From Bog-473 sp963738135 (lineage in GTDB: Bacteria; Actinomycetota; Acidimicrobiia; Acidimicrobiales; RAAP-2), in the NCBI GenBank assembly GCA_963738135.1, contig CAVTVK010000005.1, positions 496,001 to 560,000 of the forward strand: a stretch of 64,000 nt of DNA, in the 5' to 3' direction. The position numbers were made by a program, and so were the translations under genes. Below the pieces are notes generated by a model, which was given only the letters and a program-made list of their open reading frames with translations, was not told the DNA's origin and did no database searches. Numbering within the stretch: the first letter of the stretch is position 1; every line of letters begins with the position of its first letter. Of the stretch, positions 9,578 to 17,664 are shown piece after piece.

Positions 9578-11248
9578 ATGCACCGGCCCCAGGCCTTCTC
9601 GTCGCTGCACGGCTATCAGCGCGCCTGGGCCGCAGCCGACCTGACGGGGGGGCTGATGCTCCTGGTCATCGCCGTTCCAGAGCAGCTGGCCACCTCCCGA
9701 CTGGCCGGCATGCCGCCCATCACGGGCTTCTATGCGTTCGTGGCCGGCACGGTCCTGTTCGCGCTGCTGGGCTCCAACCCGCAGATGTCGGTCGGGGCCG
9801 ATTCGACCATCGCTCCACTCTTTGCCACCGGCGTGTCGGCCCTCGCGCTCACCGGCTCGGCGCACTACGTCGAGCTGGTGGCGATCCTGGCCGTGATGGT
9901 CGGCCTGCTGGTGATGCTGGTCAGCATCCTGCGTCTCGGGTGGATCGCTGAATTCCTGTCGACCCCGATCGTGACCGGCTTCCTGTCCGGAGTGGCGGTG
10001 ATCATCGTCATCCACCAGCTCCCCGACCTCCTGGGCCTCCCCGCGGGGACAGGCTCGAACCCGCACCGCGTCGGCAGCCTCTTCAGCCACCTCGACGAGG
10101 TGAACGGGTGGACGCTGGCCATCGGCGTCGGCGTGCTGGTCGTCATGTTCGTGTGCGCCCACCTCAGTCGCCGGATCCCGGGCGGGCTCATCGGGTTGGT
10201 GGGCTCCACGGCGCTCGTCGCTGCGCTCGGCCTGCAGTCGCACGGCGTCGCCGTGCTCGGCACCATCCAGGGCGGGACTCGACATATCGGGCTGAGCGGG
10301 GTGTCGTGGTCCACCCTCCAGAGCCTGGCCCCGCTGGCCGCCGTGGTGGCGTTGGTGGTGGTGACACAGACGGCGGCCACCACCCGGGCGTTCGCCGACA
10401 AGGGCGGCTACGACGCTGACGCCGGGCGCGATTTCCTCGCCGTGGGCGCGGGGAGCGTGGTGGCCGGCCTGGTGGGCTCCTTCCCCGTCGACGCCAGCCC
10501 GCCCCGCACCGGAGCCGTCGTCACGGCGGGGGGCCGCACGCAGGCCGGCGCCCTCGGGGCGGCACTCGTGGTCTTGTTGCTCATCCCCGTGGCCAACATC
10601 CTCGAGGACGTCCCGCTCACGACGCTGGCGGCCATCCTCATCTACGTGGCGCTCCGGCTGTTCAAGCCGGGTGACCTGCGCGCCATCGCCCGATTCGATC
10701 CGTTCGAGTTCGGACTCACGACGGTGACGCTGCTGGCGGTTGTGCTCATAGGGGTGGAACAAGGCATCGCGGTCGCGGTCGGGTTGGCCATCTTGGACCG
10801 CGTCCGGTTGAGCGCCCAACCGCAGCTCCATGTGCTCGGGCGTATCCCCAGCTCGACCAGCTGGGCGCCCCTCTCCAAGCAATTCCCCGCGGCCGAGGTC
10901 CCTGGCGTCCTCGTCCTCTTGTTCGCCACCCCGCTCTGGTACGCCAACGCGGTGCACTTCCGCGATGAGGTGGTGGGTGCACTGGAGCGCGCGCCCGACA
11001 CCCGCATCCTCGTCCTCGACACGCTCGGCATGTCCGACGTGGACTTCACCGGGTCACGAGCGCTGGGCCACGTGCTCGATGCCTGCGAGCGCGCCCACGT
11101 CGCCTACGGCGTGGCACGCGCGGGTGACCACCTGCGCGACATGCTCCAGCGCGGCGGATTGGCCCAACGCATCGGCGACCACCACTTCTACCAAAGCGTC
11201 AACGAGGCGGTCACCGCGTTGGCGGATGAATCGCCGTCGCCTCCCTGA
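9578..11248 (+). CDS. SulP family anion transporter with STAS domain
   Basis: A 556-residue SLC26/SulP membrane protein. It starts with the usual 'WAAADLTGGLMLLVIAVPEQ' segment and has the family block 'MPPITGFYAFVAGTVLFALLG', then about 12-14 hydrophobic segments to roughly residue 430. The cytosolic STAS domain covers about 435-550 and keeps 'VLDTLGMSDVDFTG', the loop that corresponds to the anti-sigma-antagonist phosphorylation site. Substrates of the family include sulfate, bicarbonate and dicarboxylates; none can be chosen here. I took ATG 9578; the frame is open upstream to 9437, which would add a non-hydrophobic extension. Confidence 0.9.
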   Translation: MHRPQAFSSLHGYQRAWAAADLTGGLMLLVIAVPEQLATSRLAGMPPITGFYAFVAGTVLFALLGSNPQMSVGADSTIAPLFATGVSALALTGSAHYVELVAILAVMVGLLVMLVSILRLGWIAEFLSTPIVTGFLSGVAVIIVIHQLPDLLGLPAGTGSNPHRVGSLFSHLDEVNGWTLAIGVGVLVVMFVCAHLSRRIPGGLIGLVGSTALVAALGLQSHGVAVLGTIQGGTRHIGLSGVSWSTLQSLAPLAAVVALVVVTQTAATTRAFADKGGYDADAGRDFLAVGAGSVVAGLVGSFPVDASPPRTGAVVTAGGRTQAGALGAALVVLLLIPVANILEDVPLTTLAAILIYVALRLFKPGDLRAIARFDPFEFGLTTVTLLAVVLIGVEQGIAVAVGLAILDRVRLSAQPQLHVLGRIPSSTSWAPLSKQFPAAEVPGVLVLLFATPLWYANAVHFRDEVVGALERAPDTRILVLDTLGMSDVDFTGSRALGHVLDACERAHVAYGVARAGDHLRDMLQRGGLAQRIGDHHFYQSVNEAVTALADESPSPP

Positions 11249-11271
11249 GCGGGAGGGCTCACCCCTCGCTC
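11247..11271. terminator. hairpin between convergent genes
   Basis: GAGCGGGAGGG pairs, with a wobble and a mismatch, with CCCCTCGCTC a few bases further on, directly at the SulP stop codon and before the convergent EEP gene. A bidirectional terminator without a T tract is plausible. Confidence 0.35.
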
Positions 11272-11277
11272 CAACGC

Positions 11278-12099
11278 CTAGAGCGTGCCGAGTTCCAACT
11301 CCGCCCGTATCGGCAGGTGGTCGGAGCCGGAGTGGGGGAAGACGACGCCGGCGACGGGGCGGACGGCGCCGCGCACGAGGATGTGGTCGATCTGACTGTG
11401 GGGTCGCCAGGAGGGCCAGCTGCGGCCGATCACCGCGCGCCGCCAGCCGCGCATGAACAACTGGACGACGGGCCCCCACGAGTTCATGTCCCCGGCCACC
11501 ACAGCGTCCGGCCTGGCCTCGGTGCGCAACCGGCGCCGGAGCTCAGCGAAGTTGCGCGGCGAGCCGTAGAGCAGGTGTGACATGTGGATCCCGGCGACGG
11601 AGATCGGGCGGCCGTCGACCGTCAGGTCGACCACAATGGCGGCTCGCCGCAACCGGTCGGCTCGCAGGAGATGCAGCTGCAGAACGCGACTGGTCTCGAT
11701 CGGGAGCTCGGGGCGCACCAGGACGGCGATCCCCATGCTGCCCGGCTCGGCTTCCTGCCAGCGCGTCAGGGAATCGACGCCCCGGTGCAAGGGGCGGATG
11801 CCGTCGATGAAGAGCGCCCGGTTGCGGTCGCGCATGCTGGGCTGGGCGATCCACGTATGGTCGGCATCGGACTGGGGTTGAATGCGGCGACCCGTACCGA
11901 GCGCGTGGGCGACCACTTGGTAGCCCAGATGGCGCGCCGCCAGCTCCGCTTGTCCGCCGCCCGGGTCTCCCTCGGCCGTCCAGGTCTCCTCGAGCACGAC
12001 GACGTCGGCGTCCAGCGCCGCGATAGCGGCGACGTAGTCGTAGGGCCTGCCCCACCCGTCCATCCCGCAGTGCATGTTGAAGTTGGCGACGCTGAGCAC
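11278..12099 (-). CDS. endonuclease/exonuclease/phosphatase (EEP) family protein
   Basis: A 273-residue EEP-fold protein. The family residues are visible in order: 'VANFNMHCG' (Asn), 'VVVLEETW' (metal-binding Glu), 'VAGIHMSHLLYG', 'VVAGDMNSWG' (Asp-Asn), and the C-terminal 'GSDHLPIRAEL' (Asp-His). The fold serves DNA repair nucleases, phosphoesterases and sphingomyelinases; there is no specific clue to the substrate. The GTG at 12099 puts the first beta strand at the N-terminus; the frame is open further upstream but would run into the divergent aminotransferase. The intergenic region shared with that gene is about 50 bp. Confidence 0.82.
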   Translation of the reverse strand: MLSVANFNMHCGMDGWGRPYDYVAAIAALDADVVVLEETWTAEGDPGGGQAELAARHLGYQVVAHALGTGRRIQPQSDADHTWIAQPSMRDRNRALFIDGIRPLHRGVDSLTRWQEAEPGSMGIAVLVRPELPIETSRVLQLHLLRADRLRRAAIVVDLTVDGRPISVAGIHMSHLLYGSPRNFAELRRRLRTEARPDAVVAGDMNSWGPVVQLFMRGWRRAVIGRSWPSWRPHSQIDHILVRGAVRPVAGVVFPHSGSDHLPIRAELELGTL

Positions 12100-12148
12100 G
12101 GTCGCCAGACGATAGGCGAGTTGGAAACCGGTTGGTACGATCGTCGCG

Positions 12149-13324
12149 GTGGCAACGGGGGACGGATACCTGACCCGAAGGCTGCAGCCGTTCACCACCA
12201 CGATCTTCGCCACGATGTCCGAGTTGGCGGCGGCCACCGGCTCGGTCAACCTCGGTCAGGGCTTTCCCGACACCGACGGGCCCGAGGAATTGCGCGAAGT
12301 GGCGGTGGACGCCATACGCCAAGGCCGCAACCAGTACCCCCCGGGCAACGGCATCCCCGAGCTCCGTCAGGCCGTGGCGGACCACCAGCGGGCCTGGTAC
12401 GGCCTGGCGCTGAACGCGGACAACGAGGTGCTCGTGACCGTCGGGGCCACGGAGGCCATTGCCGCCACACTGCTGGCCCTCTGCGAGCCCGGCGACGAGG
12501 TCGTCATGTTCGAGCCGACCTATGACTCGTACGCCGCCAGCGCAGCCATGGCCGGCGCCACGCCGCGCCTCGTCCGCCTGCACCCGCCCGACTGGCATTT
12601 CGACGCCGACGAGCTGGCCGCTGCCGTCGGCCCCCGCACCAAGATGCTGCTGCTGAATTCGCCCCACAACCCGACCGGCAAGGTGTTCTCCGCCGGGGAG
12701 TTGGGTCAGATCGCCGCCCTGTGCCGGACCCACGACCTCCTGGCGGTGACCGACGAGGTCTACGAGCACCTCGTCTTCGACGGATCGCACATGCCGCTGG
12801 CCACCCTGCCCGGCATGGGGGAGCGCACCCTGACCATCTCCTCCGGTGGCAAGACGTTCTCCTTCACCGGATGGAAGGTGGGCTGGGTCAGCGGACCGGC
12901 ACCGCTGGTGTCCGCCGTACGCGCCGCCAAGCAGTTCTTGACCTACACGAGCCCGGCCCCGTTCCAGCTGGCCGTTGCCCGGGGCCTCGGATTCGCGCCC
13001 GACGCCATCGGACGTCCGGCCAGGGAGCTCAGGGCGAGGAGGGACCAGCTCTGCAACGGGCTCGCTGCGCTCGGCTACGAGGTCTTCCGGCCGGCGGCGA
13101 CGTACTTCGCCACGACCGACATTGCGCCGGTGGCACCGGGCCTGAGCGCGGAGGAGTTCTGTCTGGCCCTCCCCGGGCGCTGCGGAGTGGTGGCCATTCC
13201 GAGCTCGGTCTTCTACGACCCCGCCGAACCCGACGCGGGCCGGACCCTGGTGCGCTGGGCTTTTTGCAAGCGCGCCGCCGTCTTGGAAGATGCCCTGTCC
13301 CGCTTAGCATCGAAGCCGTCATGA
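12149..13324 (+). CDS. class I/II PLP aminotransferase (DapC / kynurenine-aminotransferase-like)
   Basis: A 391-residue fold type I aminotransferase. 'VNLGQGFPDTDGPEEL' near residue 32, 'VTVGATEAIAATLLAL' (phosphate loop) near 95, 'LNSPHNPTGKVF' near 170, 'VTDEVYEHLVFDG' near 200, and the Schiff-base lysine in 'SSGGKTFSFTGWKVGW' near 235 are all present. This subgroup includes actinobacterial N-succinyldiaminopimelate aminotransferase (DapC) and methionine/kynurenine aminotransferases. The next gene, PhzF-like, overlaps it by ATGA, which does not settle the substrate. GTG start. Confidence 0.88.
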   Translation: MATGDGYLTRRLQPFTTTIFATMSELAAATGSVNLGQGFPDTDGPEELREVAVDAIRQGRNQYPPGNGIPELRQAVADHQRAWYGLALNADNEVLVTVGATEAIAATLLALCEPGDEVVMFEPTYDSYAASAAMAGATPRLVRLHPPDWHFDADELAAAVGPRTKMLLLNSPHNPTGKVFSAGELGQIAALCRTHDLLAVTDEVYEHLVFDGSHMPLATLPGMGERTLTISSGGKTFSFTGWKVGWVSGPAPLVSAVRAAKQFLTYTSPAPFQLAVARGLGFAPDAIGRPARELRARRDQLCNGLAALGYEVFRPAATYFATTDIAPVAPGLSAEEFCLALPGRCGVVAIPSSVFYDPAEPDAGRTLVRWAFCKRAAVLEDALSRLASKPS

Positions 13325-14118
13325 CGATCCCGATCATCTGGGTCGACGCCTTCAGTGCCGTGGCCTTCGGGGGCAACCCGGCGGCCGTCTGCCTCCTGCG
13401 CGAGCCGCTCGAGGACACGCGCATGCAATCCCTCGCCTTCGAGCTCGGCATCGCCGAGACGGCGTACCTCACGCCCACGGACGACCCGACCACCTTCGGC
13501 CTCCGTTGGTTCTCGCCGGCCGTCGAGATCGACCTGTGCGGCCACGCCACATTGGCCTCGGCCCATGCGCTGCGTGAGGCGGGCATCGTCGACGGCACGG
13601 CGTCCCTGACGTTTCACACCCGCAGCGGCCCGCTGCGCGCCGCCTTCGCCGGCGACACCGTCGAGCTCGATTTCCCGGCCGACCCGATGATCCCGGCCCC
13701 GGTGCCCGCTCCTTTGCGCGAGCAATGGCCCGGAGCCGTCGTGGCCAGCGGTCAGACCGCCTTCTTCACGTTCGTAGCGCTCTCCTCCGCCGAGGGGGTG
13801 CGCAGCTACGAGCCCGACCTCGCCGCCATCGCCTCCACCGGGGCCAAGGCGTTGCTCCTGACGGCCGCCGCCGCGCCAGGCTCGGGTGCGGACTACGTGC
13901 TGCGCGTCTTCGGGCCCAACGTGGGGATCGACGAGGACCCGGCGACGGGGTCGGCCCAGTGCTCCGCCGGCCCCTATTGGGCTGCTGCGCTCGGACGCGC
14001 CGACCTGGTCGCCCACCAGCTCTCCGGGCGCGGGGCCACGCTGTTCGTGCGCCCCGAAGGGGAGCGGGTCTCCATTGCGGGGCACGCGACCACGGTGCTG
14101 ACCGGCGAGCTGTGCTAG
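13321..14118 (+). CDS. PhzF family isomerase/epimerase
   Basis: A 265-residue PhzF/DapF-fold protein. 'DAFSAVAFGGNPAAVCLL' is the N-terminal signature, the catalytic Glu is in 'ELGIAETAYLTP' near residue 47, and 'IDLCGHATLASAHAL' and 'DEDPATGSAQCSAGPYWA' complete the family motifs. Slightly shorter than typical (about 280-300). PhzF isomerises an anthranilate derivative in phenazine synthesis, but most homologues, including this one outside a phenazine operon, have unknown substrates. ATGA overlap with the upstream aminotransferase shows a coupled operon. Confidence 0.88.
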   Translation: MTIPIIWVDAFSAVAFGGNPAAVCLLREPLEDTRMQSLAFELGIAETAYLTPTDDPTTFGLRWFSPAVEIDLCGHATLASAHALREAGIVDGTASLTFHTRSGPLRAAFAGDTVELDFPADPMIPAPVPAPLREQWPGAVVASGQTAFFTFVALSSAEGVRSYEPDLAAIASTGAKALLLTAAAAPGSGADYVLRVFGPNVGIDEDPATGSAQCSAGPYWAAALGRADLVAHQLSGRGATLFVRPEGERVSIAGHATTVLTGELC

Positions 14119-14120
14119 GG

Positions 14121-14684
14121 ATGCGAGTGATGGGGAATCCGGCCATGGGTGCCACGACGGAGGACCTGCGCATCCTGGTGGAGGGTCATGAGCCGGCCTC
14201 CCCGCGAGAAGTGACAGCCCGGAAGCGTTTCCTGTCCGAGCTGGCTCAGCTCAGTGCCCCGTGTGACGAGCACGCCGGACCGACGCACGTGACGGCGTCG
14301 GGCATCGTCGTCGGCCGGCGCGGCACGGTGTTGCACCGGCACAAGCGCCTTGGCATCTGGATGCAGCCGGGCGGTCACATTGACGCCGGCGAGCGACCCG
14401 AGGAGGCGGCCCTGCGCGAAGCCACCGAGGAGCTCGGCCTTGCCGTTGCGCATCCGACGTCGGGACCTTTGCTCCTCCACGTCGACGTCCACGAGGCGGC
14501 GCTCGGGCACACGCATCTCGACCTGCGCTACCTACTGCTCGGCGCGGACACGGACCCGATGCCCCCACCGGACGAGAGCCCCGATGCTCGTTGGTGTAGC
14601 TGGGAGGAGGCCGAACGGATGGCTGATCCCGCACTGATCGACGCCCTGCCCCTGGCCCGGGCGGCGTATGAGGCCTTGGTGTGA
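14121..14684 (+). CDS. NUDIX hydrolase
   Basis: A 187-residue protein with a Nudix box at about residues 78-100: 'GGHIDAGERPEEAALREATE' then 'ELGL', keeping G-x5-E-x7-REUXEEXGU. Upstream 'ASGIVVGRRGTVLHRHKRLGIWMQPG' is the usual first strand. Substrate (nucleoside diphosphate-linked compound) cannot be read from the sequence. The start ATG 14121 follows the PhzF stop by 2 bp; ATG 14145 is an alternative. The next gene overlaps it by GTGA. Confidence 0.87.
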   Translation: MRVMGNPAMGATTEDLRILVEGHEPASPREVTARKRFLSELAQLSAPCDEHAGPTHVTASGIVVGRRGTVLHRHKRLGIWMQPGGHIDAGERPEEAALREATEELGLAVAHPTSGPLLLHVDVHEAALGHTHLDLRYLLLGADTDPMPPPDESPDARWCSWEEAERMADPALIDALPLARAAYEALV

Positions 14685-15400
14685 CCGAGACTCTGACGCA
14701 CCTGCTCGCCGTCCAGGACCTCGATACCTCCATCACGCAGCTGCAGCACCGGCGCGACGCGTTGAGGGAGTCGTCGGGCCTCGCCAGCGTGGAAGCTCAG
14801 CTCGCGTCGCTCGAAGCGGAGCGGGCCGACGCCGCGGCGCGGCGCAGCGTGCTGACCGCCACGCAGAAGGATCTCGAGGGTCAGATCGCTGCCATCAACG
14901 AGCGCCGCAGCGTCGTTGAGAAGCGGATGTACGCCGCCACCAGCTCCTCGGGCCGCGATCTGCAGGCCATGAACGAAGAGGTGCAGCACCTGACCGAACG
15001 TCGGGCCGAGTTCGAGGAGCTCGAGCTGGTGGCCATGCTCGAGCAAGACCCCATCGACGCCGAGCTGGCCGGGCTGCGCGAGCGCGCCGCCCCGCTCGAG
15101 GCGCAGGCGGCCGAGCTCCGGGCGAAGGTGGCCGAGGATCAGGTGGAGATCGACGCGGCGCTCGCCGAAGCGACCGACTCCCGCGGCGCTGAAGCGGCTC
15201 TCCTGCCCCAGGCACTCGCCGACCGCTACGAGACCCTGCGGGCTCGCCTCAAGGGAACGGGTGCGGCGCGCCTGGTCGGCAGCCACTGCGGCGGCTGTCA
15301 CCTCGAGCTGTCGTCGGTGGAGGTCGAGAAGATCCACGCCCTGCCACCGGGCGAGGTGGCCACGTGCGAGCAGTGTGGCCGCATCCTCGTCCCGACCTGA
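14681..15400 (+). CDS. coiled-coil C4-type zinc-ribbon protein
   Basis: A 239-residue protein: a long coiled coil (about 1-190, rich in Ala, Glu, Leu, Arg heptads) followed by a C4 zinc ribbon with 'GSHCGGCHLELSS' and 'CEQCGRILVPT' (two CxxC knuckles). This is the architecture of CT398/HP0958-like proteins, which have been proposed to bind RNA or nucleic acid and to act in flagellar or translation-linked roles in other phyla. In actinomycetes it is a conserved hypothetical. It overlaps the Nudix gene and precedes the phosphatase by 2 bp, so it belongs to a tight operon. Confidence 0.85.
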   Translation: MTETLTHLLAVQDLDTSITQLQHRRDALRESSGLASVEAQLASLEAERADAAARRSVLTATQKDLEGQIAAINERRSVVEKRMYAATSSSGRDLQAMNEEVQHLTERRAEFEELELVAMLEQDPIDAELAGLRERAAPLEAQAAELRAKVAEDQVEIDAALAEATDSRGAEAALLPQALADRYETLRARLKGTGAARLVGSHCGGCHLELSSVEVEKIHALPPGEVATCEQCGRILVPT

Positions 15401-15402
15401 TC

Positions 15403-16005
15403 GTGCTGATCCTGGTGCGGCACGGTGAGTCGGTGGCCAACGCCCAGGGCTTGCTGCTCGGCCGCACCGACGTCGAACTGACCGAAACCGGCCGCGCCCA
15501 GGCGATGGGCGCCCGCTCCCTTCTCTACGACCCGGTGGTAGAGGTGCGTGCAAGTCCGCTGCGCCGGGCGCGGGACACGGCCGAGCTGCTCGCCTTGGGC
15601 CCGCCCGTCGCGATCGACGAGCGCTGGATCGAGGTCGACTACGGCGAGTTCGAATGCCAGCCGCTGGGCGGCATCCCGGCCGAGGTCTGGCGGCGCTGGC
15701 AGCACGACAGGGACTTCCGCCCCGAGGGCGGCGAGACCCTGGCGGAGGTCGACCGGCGGGTCGCCGGGGCCTGCGAGGAGCTGTTCGCGACGGAAGGGGC
15801 CGGAGCCCGGCGATCCGACGGCGACATCGTCGTGGTGAGTCACGTGAGCCCGATCAAGGCGGCCGTGGCCTGGGCTCTCGGGACGGTCGACCTCTACTGG
15901 CGCCTCCACCTGCGCACGGCCTCGGTGACGCGCATCGGCTGGAACCGAAACGCGCCGATCCTGCACGGCTTCAACGAGGTCGCTGTGGCGTCCGCCCACT
16001 CCTGA
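15403..16005 (+). CDS. histidine phosphatase (phosphoglycerate-mutase-like)
   Basis: A 200-residue histidine phosphatase. The phosphohistidine site is 'LVRHGESVANAQGLLLGRTD' near residue 4, the ligand loop 'ASPLRRARDTAELL' (Arg-Arg) lies near 49, 'EVDYGEFE' near 78 holds the general-acid Glu region, and the second His is in 'VVSHVSPIKAAVAWAL' near 145. The architecture matches the MSMEG_4193-like actinobacterial subgroup. GTG start 2 bp after the zinc-ribbon gene. Possible substrates include phosphosugars or alpha-ribazole phosphate; no cobalamin genes are seen, so I leave it open. Confidence 0.87.
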   Translation: MLILVRHGESVANAQGLLLGRTDVELTETGRAQAMGARSLLYDPVVEVRASPLRRARDTAELLALGPPVAIDERWIEVDYGEFECQPLGGIPAEVWRRWQHDRDFRPEGGETLAEVDRRVAGACEELFATEGAGARRSDGDIVVVSHVSPIKAAVAWALGTVDLYWRLHLRTASVTRIGWNRNAPILHGFNEVAVASAHS

Positions 16006-16021
16006 GCGCCACAATCACCCC

Positions 16022-16663
16022 GTGCCTGACGATCCGCCCACGCTCGCCTCGCTGCGTCCGCCGCCCGACTCGGTGGAGGATCCGGTGCACCGGCGCACCA
16101 TCACCATGGAGGTGTACCAGCGCGGCGACTACTTCGCCGTGGTGGGGACGCTCCATGACGAGCGCCCCTGGGCCGGGGGCGACTACTCCCCGCGGCATCT
16201 CCACTTCATGGACCTGGGCCTCGTCGTACGCCGGTCCGACATGACGATTGTCGACGCCGCCGCCGACATGCAGACGTTCCCTCACGCCGAGTGCACGGAC
16301 ATTGCACCGAGCTTCCGCGACCTGATCGGCCTGTCGGTGGCGCGGGGCTACTCCGGCGCGGTCCAGGAGCGCTTCGGCCGCCAGCGTGGCTGTAGCCACC
16401 TGGAGTTCCTGGCCCGGGCGATCGGTCCGGTGGTGATCCAGGGCGTCACCTCGTCGGCCGCCTGGGAAGTGGAGAGGGGCGAGGGCGAGCACCCGATGCG
16501 CGAAGGCGGTTTCTCGTTCCTGTCCAACACGTGTCATGTCTGGACCGAGGACGGTCCGGGCGCGCAGAAGATCGAGCTCGGCTGGCGGCCGGGCCTGCTC
16601 GGGTATCCGGCTCCCGCCGTCGCCGACGTGCGCCGCGGCCTGGCCGAGGAGCCTGACGACTGA
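16022..16663 (+). CDS. DUF2889 domain protein
   Basis: A 213-residue protein of the DUF2889 family: 'HRRTITMEVYQRGDYFAVVG', 'LHFMDLGLVVRRSDMTIVDA', 'MQTFPHAECTDIAPSFRDLI' and 'RQRGCSHLEFLARAIGPVV' follow the domain's conserved order, including the Cys/His positions 'GCSHL'. Function is not known. GTG start 16 bp after the phosphatase gene, so it is probably the last gene of the forward operon starting at 12149. Confidence 0.8.
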   Translation: MPDDPPTLASLRPPPDSVEDPVHRRTITMEVYQRGDYFAVVGTLHDERPWAGGDYSPRHLHFMDLGLVVRRSDMTIVDAAADMQTFPHAECTDIAPSFRDLIGLSVARGYSGAVQERFGRQRGCSHLEFLARAIGPVVIQGVTSSAAWEVERGEGEHPMREGGFSFLSNTCHVWTEDGPGAQKIELGWRPGLLGYPAPAVADVRRGLAEEPDD

Positions 16664-16671
16664 CGAGGTGG

Positions 16672-17427
16672 CTACGACGCCGTCGGCGCTGTGCCGACGG
16701 CGGTGCCGGGTCGCCTGCTGAGCGCGGCGCCGGCACAGAGCCTCTCGAGCATGAGGGTCATGACCTTCCTGGCCCCGCGCACGGGGAGGCCGGACGTGGT
16801 CCGGAGGCGTTCCCAGGCCTCCCACGACGTCCCGGTGTCCATGGCTCCGAGACAGTCGCCGCGGATGCTCGCCGGCAGTGCCGCCAGTTCGGCGCCGAAG
16901 GTGGACTGGAGATCTTGCAGGAAGAGGCTGTCGGCGGTGGCCAGCGCCTGCCGGATGGCGGGCGACGTCGGGGCGTGACAGACCAGGGCACGGCGGATCT
17001 CCGAGGTCTCCTCGAACAGAGCGGCCCGGTGCGCCACCGTCCGTTCGATCCGGGTCGACAGCGACAGCTCGGGGGACAATTGCGGCATGTCCGCCCACTG
17101 GCGCCGCAGCAGCAAAGCAGCGACGAACCTGTAGAGGTCGTCCATGTCGGTGAAGTGGTGGAAGACGAGACGCAACGACACGTCGGCCCGCCGTGCCACC
17201 GCCTTCGCCGTCGGGTCGGGATCCCCGGAGCGCAGCAACTCCATGAGGGCCTCGGCGACATTGCGACGGGTTCGTTGTCCCCGGGCCAACCGGCCGTCTC
17301 GGGCCGGCTCCTCCAGCGCCACGAGCGCCGCCAGGTCGAGCGCCGGCAGTTCGCGGCTCGATGGCGCCGGATCCCCCGAAGTCCGGCGCATCGCCCGCCC
17401 CACCGGCCGTTGCCGCGGCGCCTGCAT
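16672..17427 (-). CDS. TetR/AcrR family regulator
   Basis: A 251-residue TetR-type protein with a long N-terminal extension of about 45 residues before the DNA-binding domain. 'RTRRNVAEALMELLRSGDPD' and 'TAKAVARRADVSLRLVFHHF' form the three-helix HTH (about 50-95), and the C-terminal region is helical without clear ligand clues. It is convergent with DUF2889 and has about 237 bp upstream before cydC, in which I see no clear gene or palindrome. Target unknown. A shorter start inside the N-terminal extension is possible. Confidence 0.82.
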   Translation of the reverse strand: MQAPRQRPVGRAMRRTSGDPAPSSRELPALDLAALVALEEPARDGRLARGQRTRRNVAEALMELLRSGDPDPTAKAVARRADVSLRLVFHHFTDMDDLYRFVAALLLRRQWADMPQLSPELSLSTRIERTVAHRAALFEETSEIRRALVCHAPTSPAIRQALATADSLFLQDLQSTFGAELAALPASIRGDCLGAMDTGTSWEAWERLRTTSGLPVRGARKVMTLMLERLCAGAALSRRPGTAVGTAPTAS

Positions 17428-17664
17428 TCACTGCGTTCCCCTTTCCTCTCAATGGAAGAATCCAACGGGGGCTCCGGACTTGCGCTCCGCCGGCAAGTTG
17501 CACCGGATCCACCACAACCGGCTCGCGACTGCGCCACGTGCCGCACCGGCGCAGCGTCAGGAGCGGCACATCCCGGTTCGGACGCGGCTTCCGTGCGCGG
17601 TTGGCACAACGGAGACACAACTCGGCGACCCGCGACCCGCCCGGCCCGCCGTGCGGGGGACCGC

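Noticed and set aside
7713..9644. 643-codon forward frame
   Set aside because: Antisense to the decarboxylase and the DinB-fold enzyme, with no family motif.
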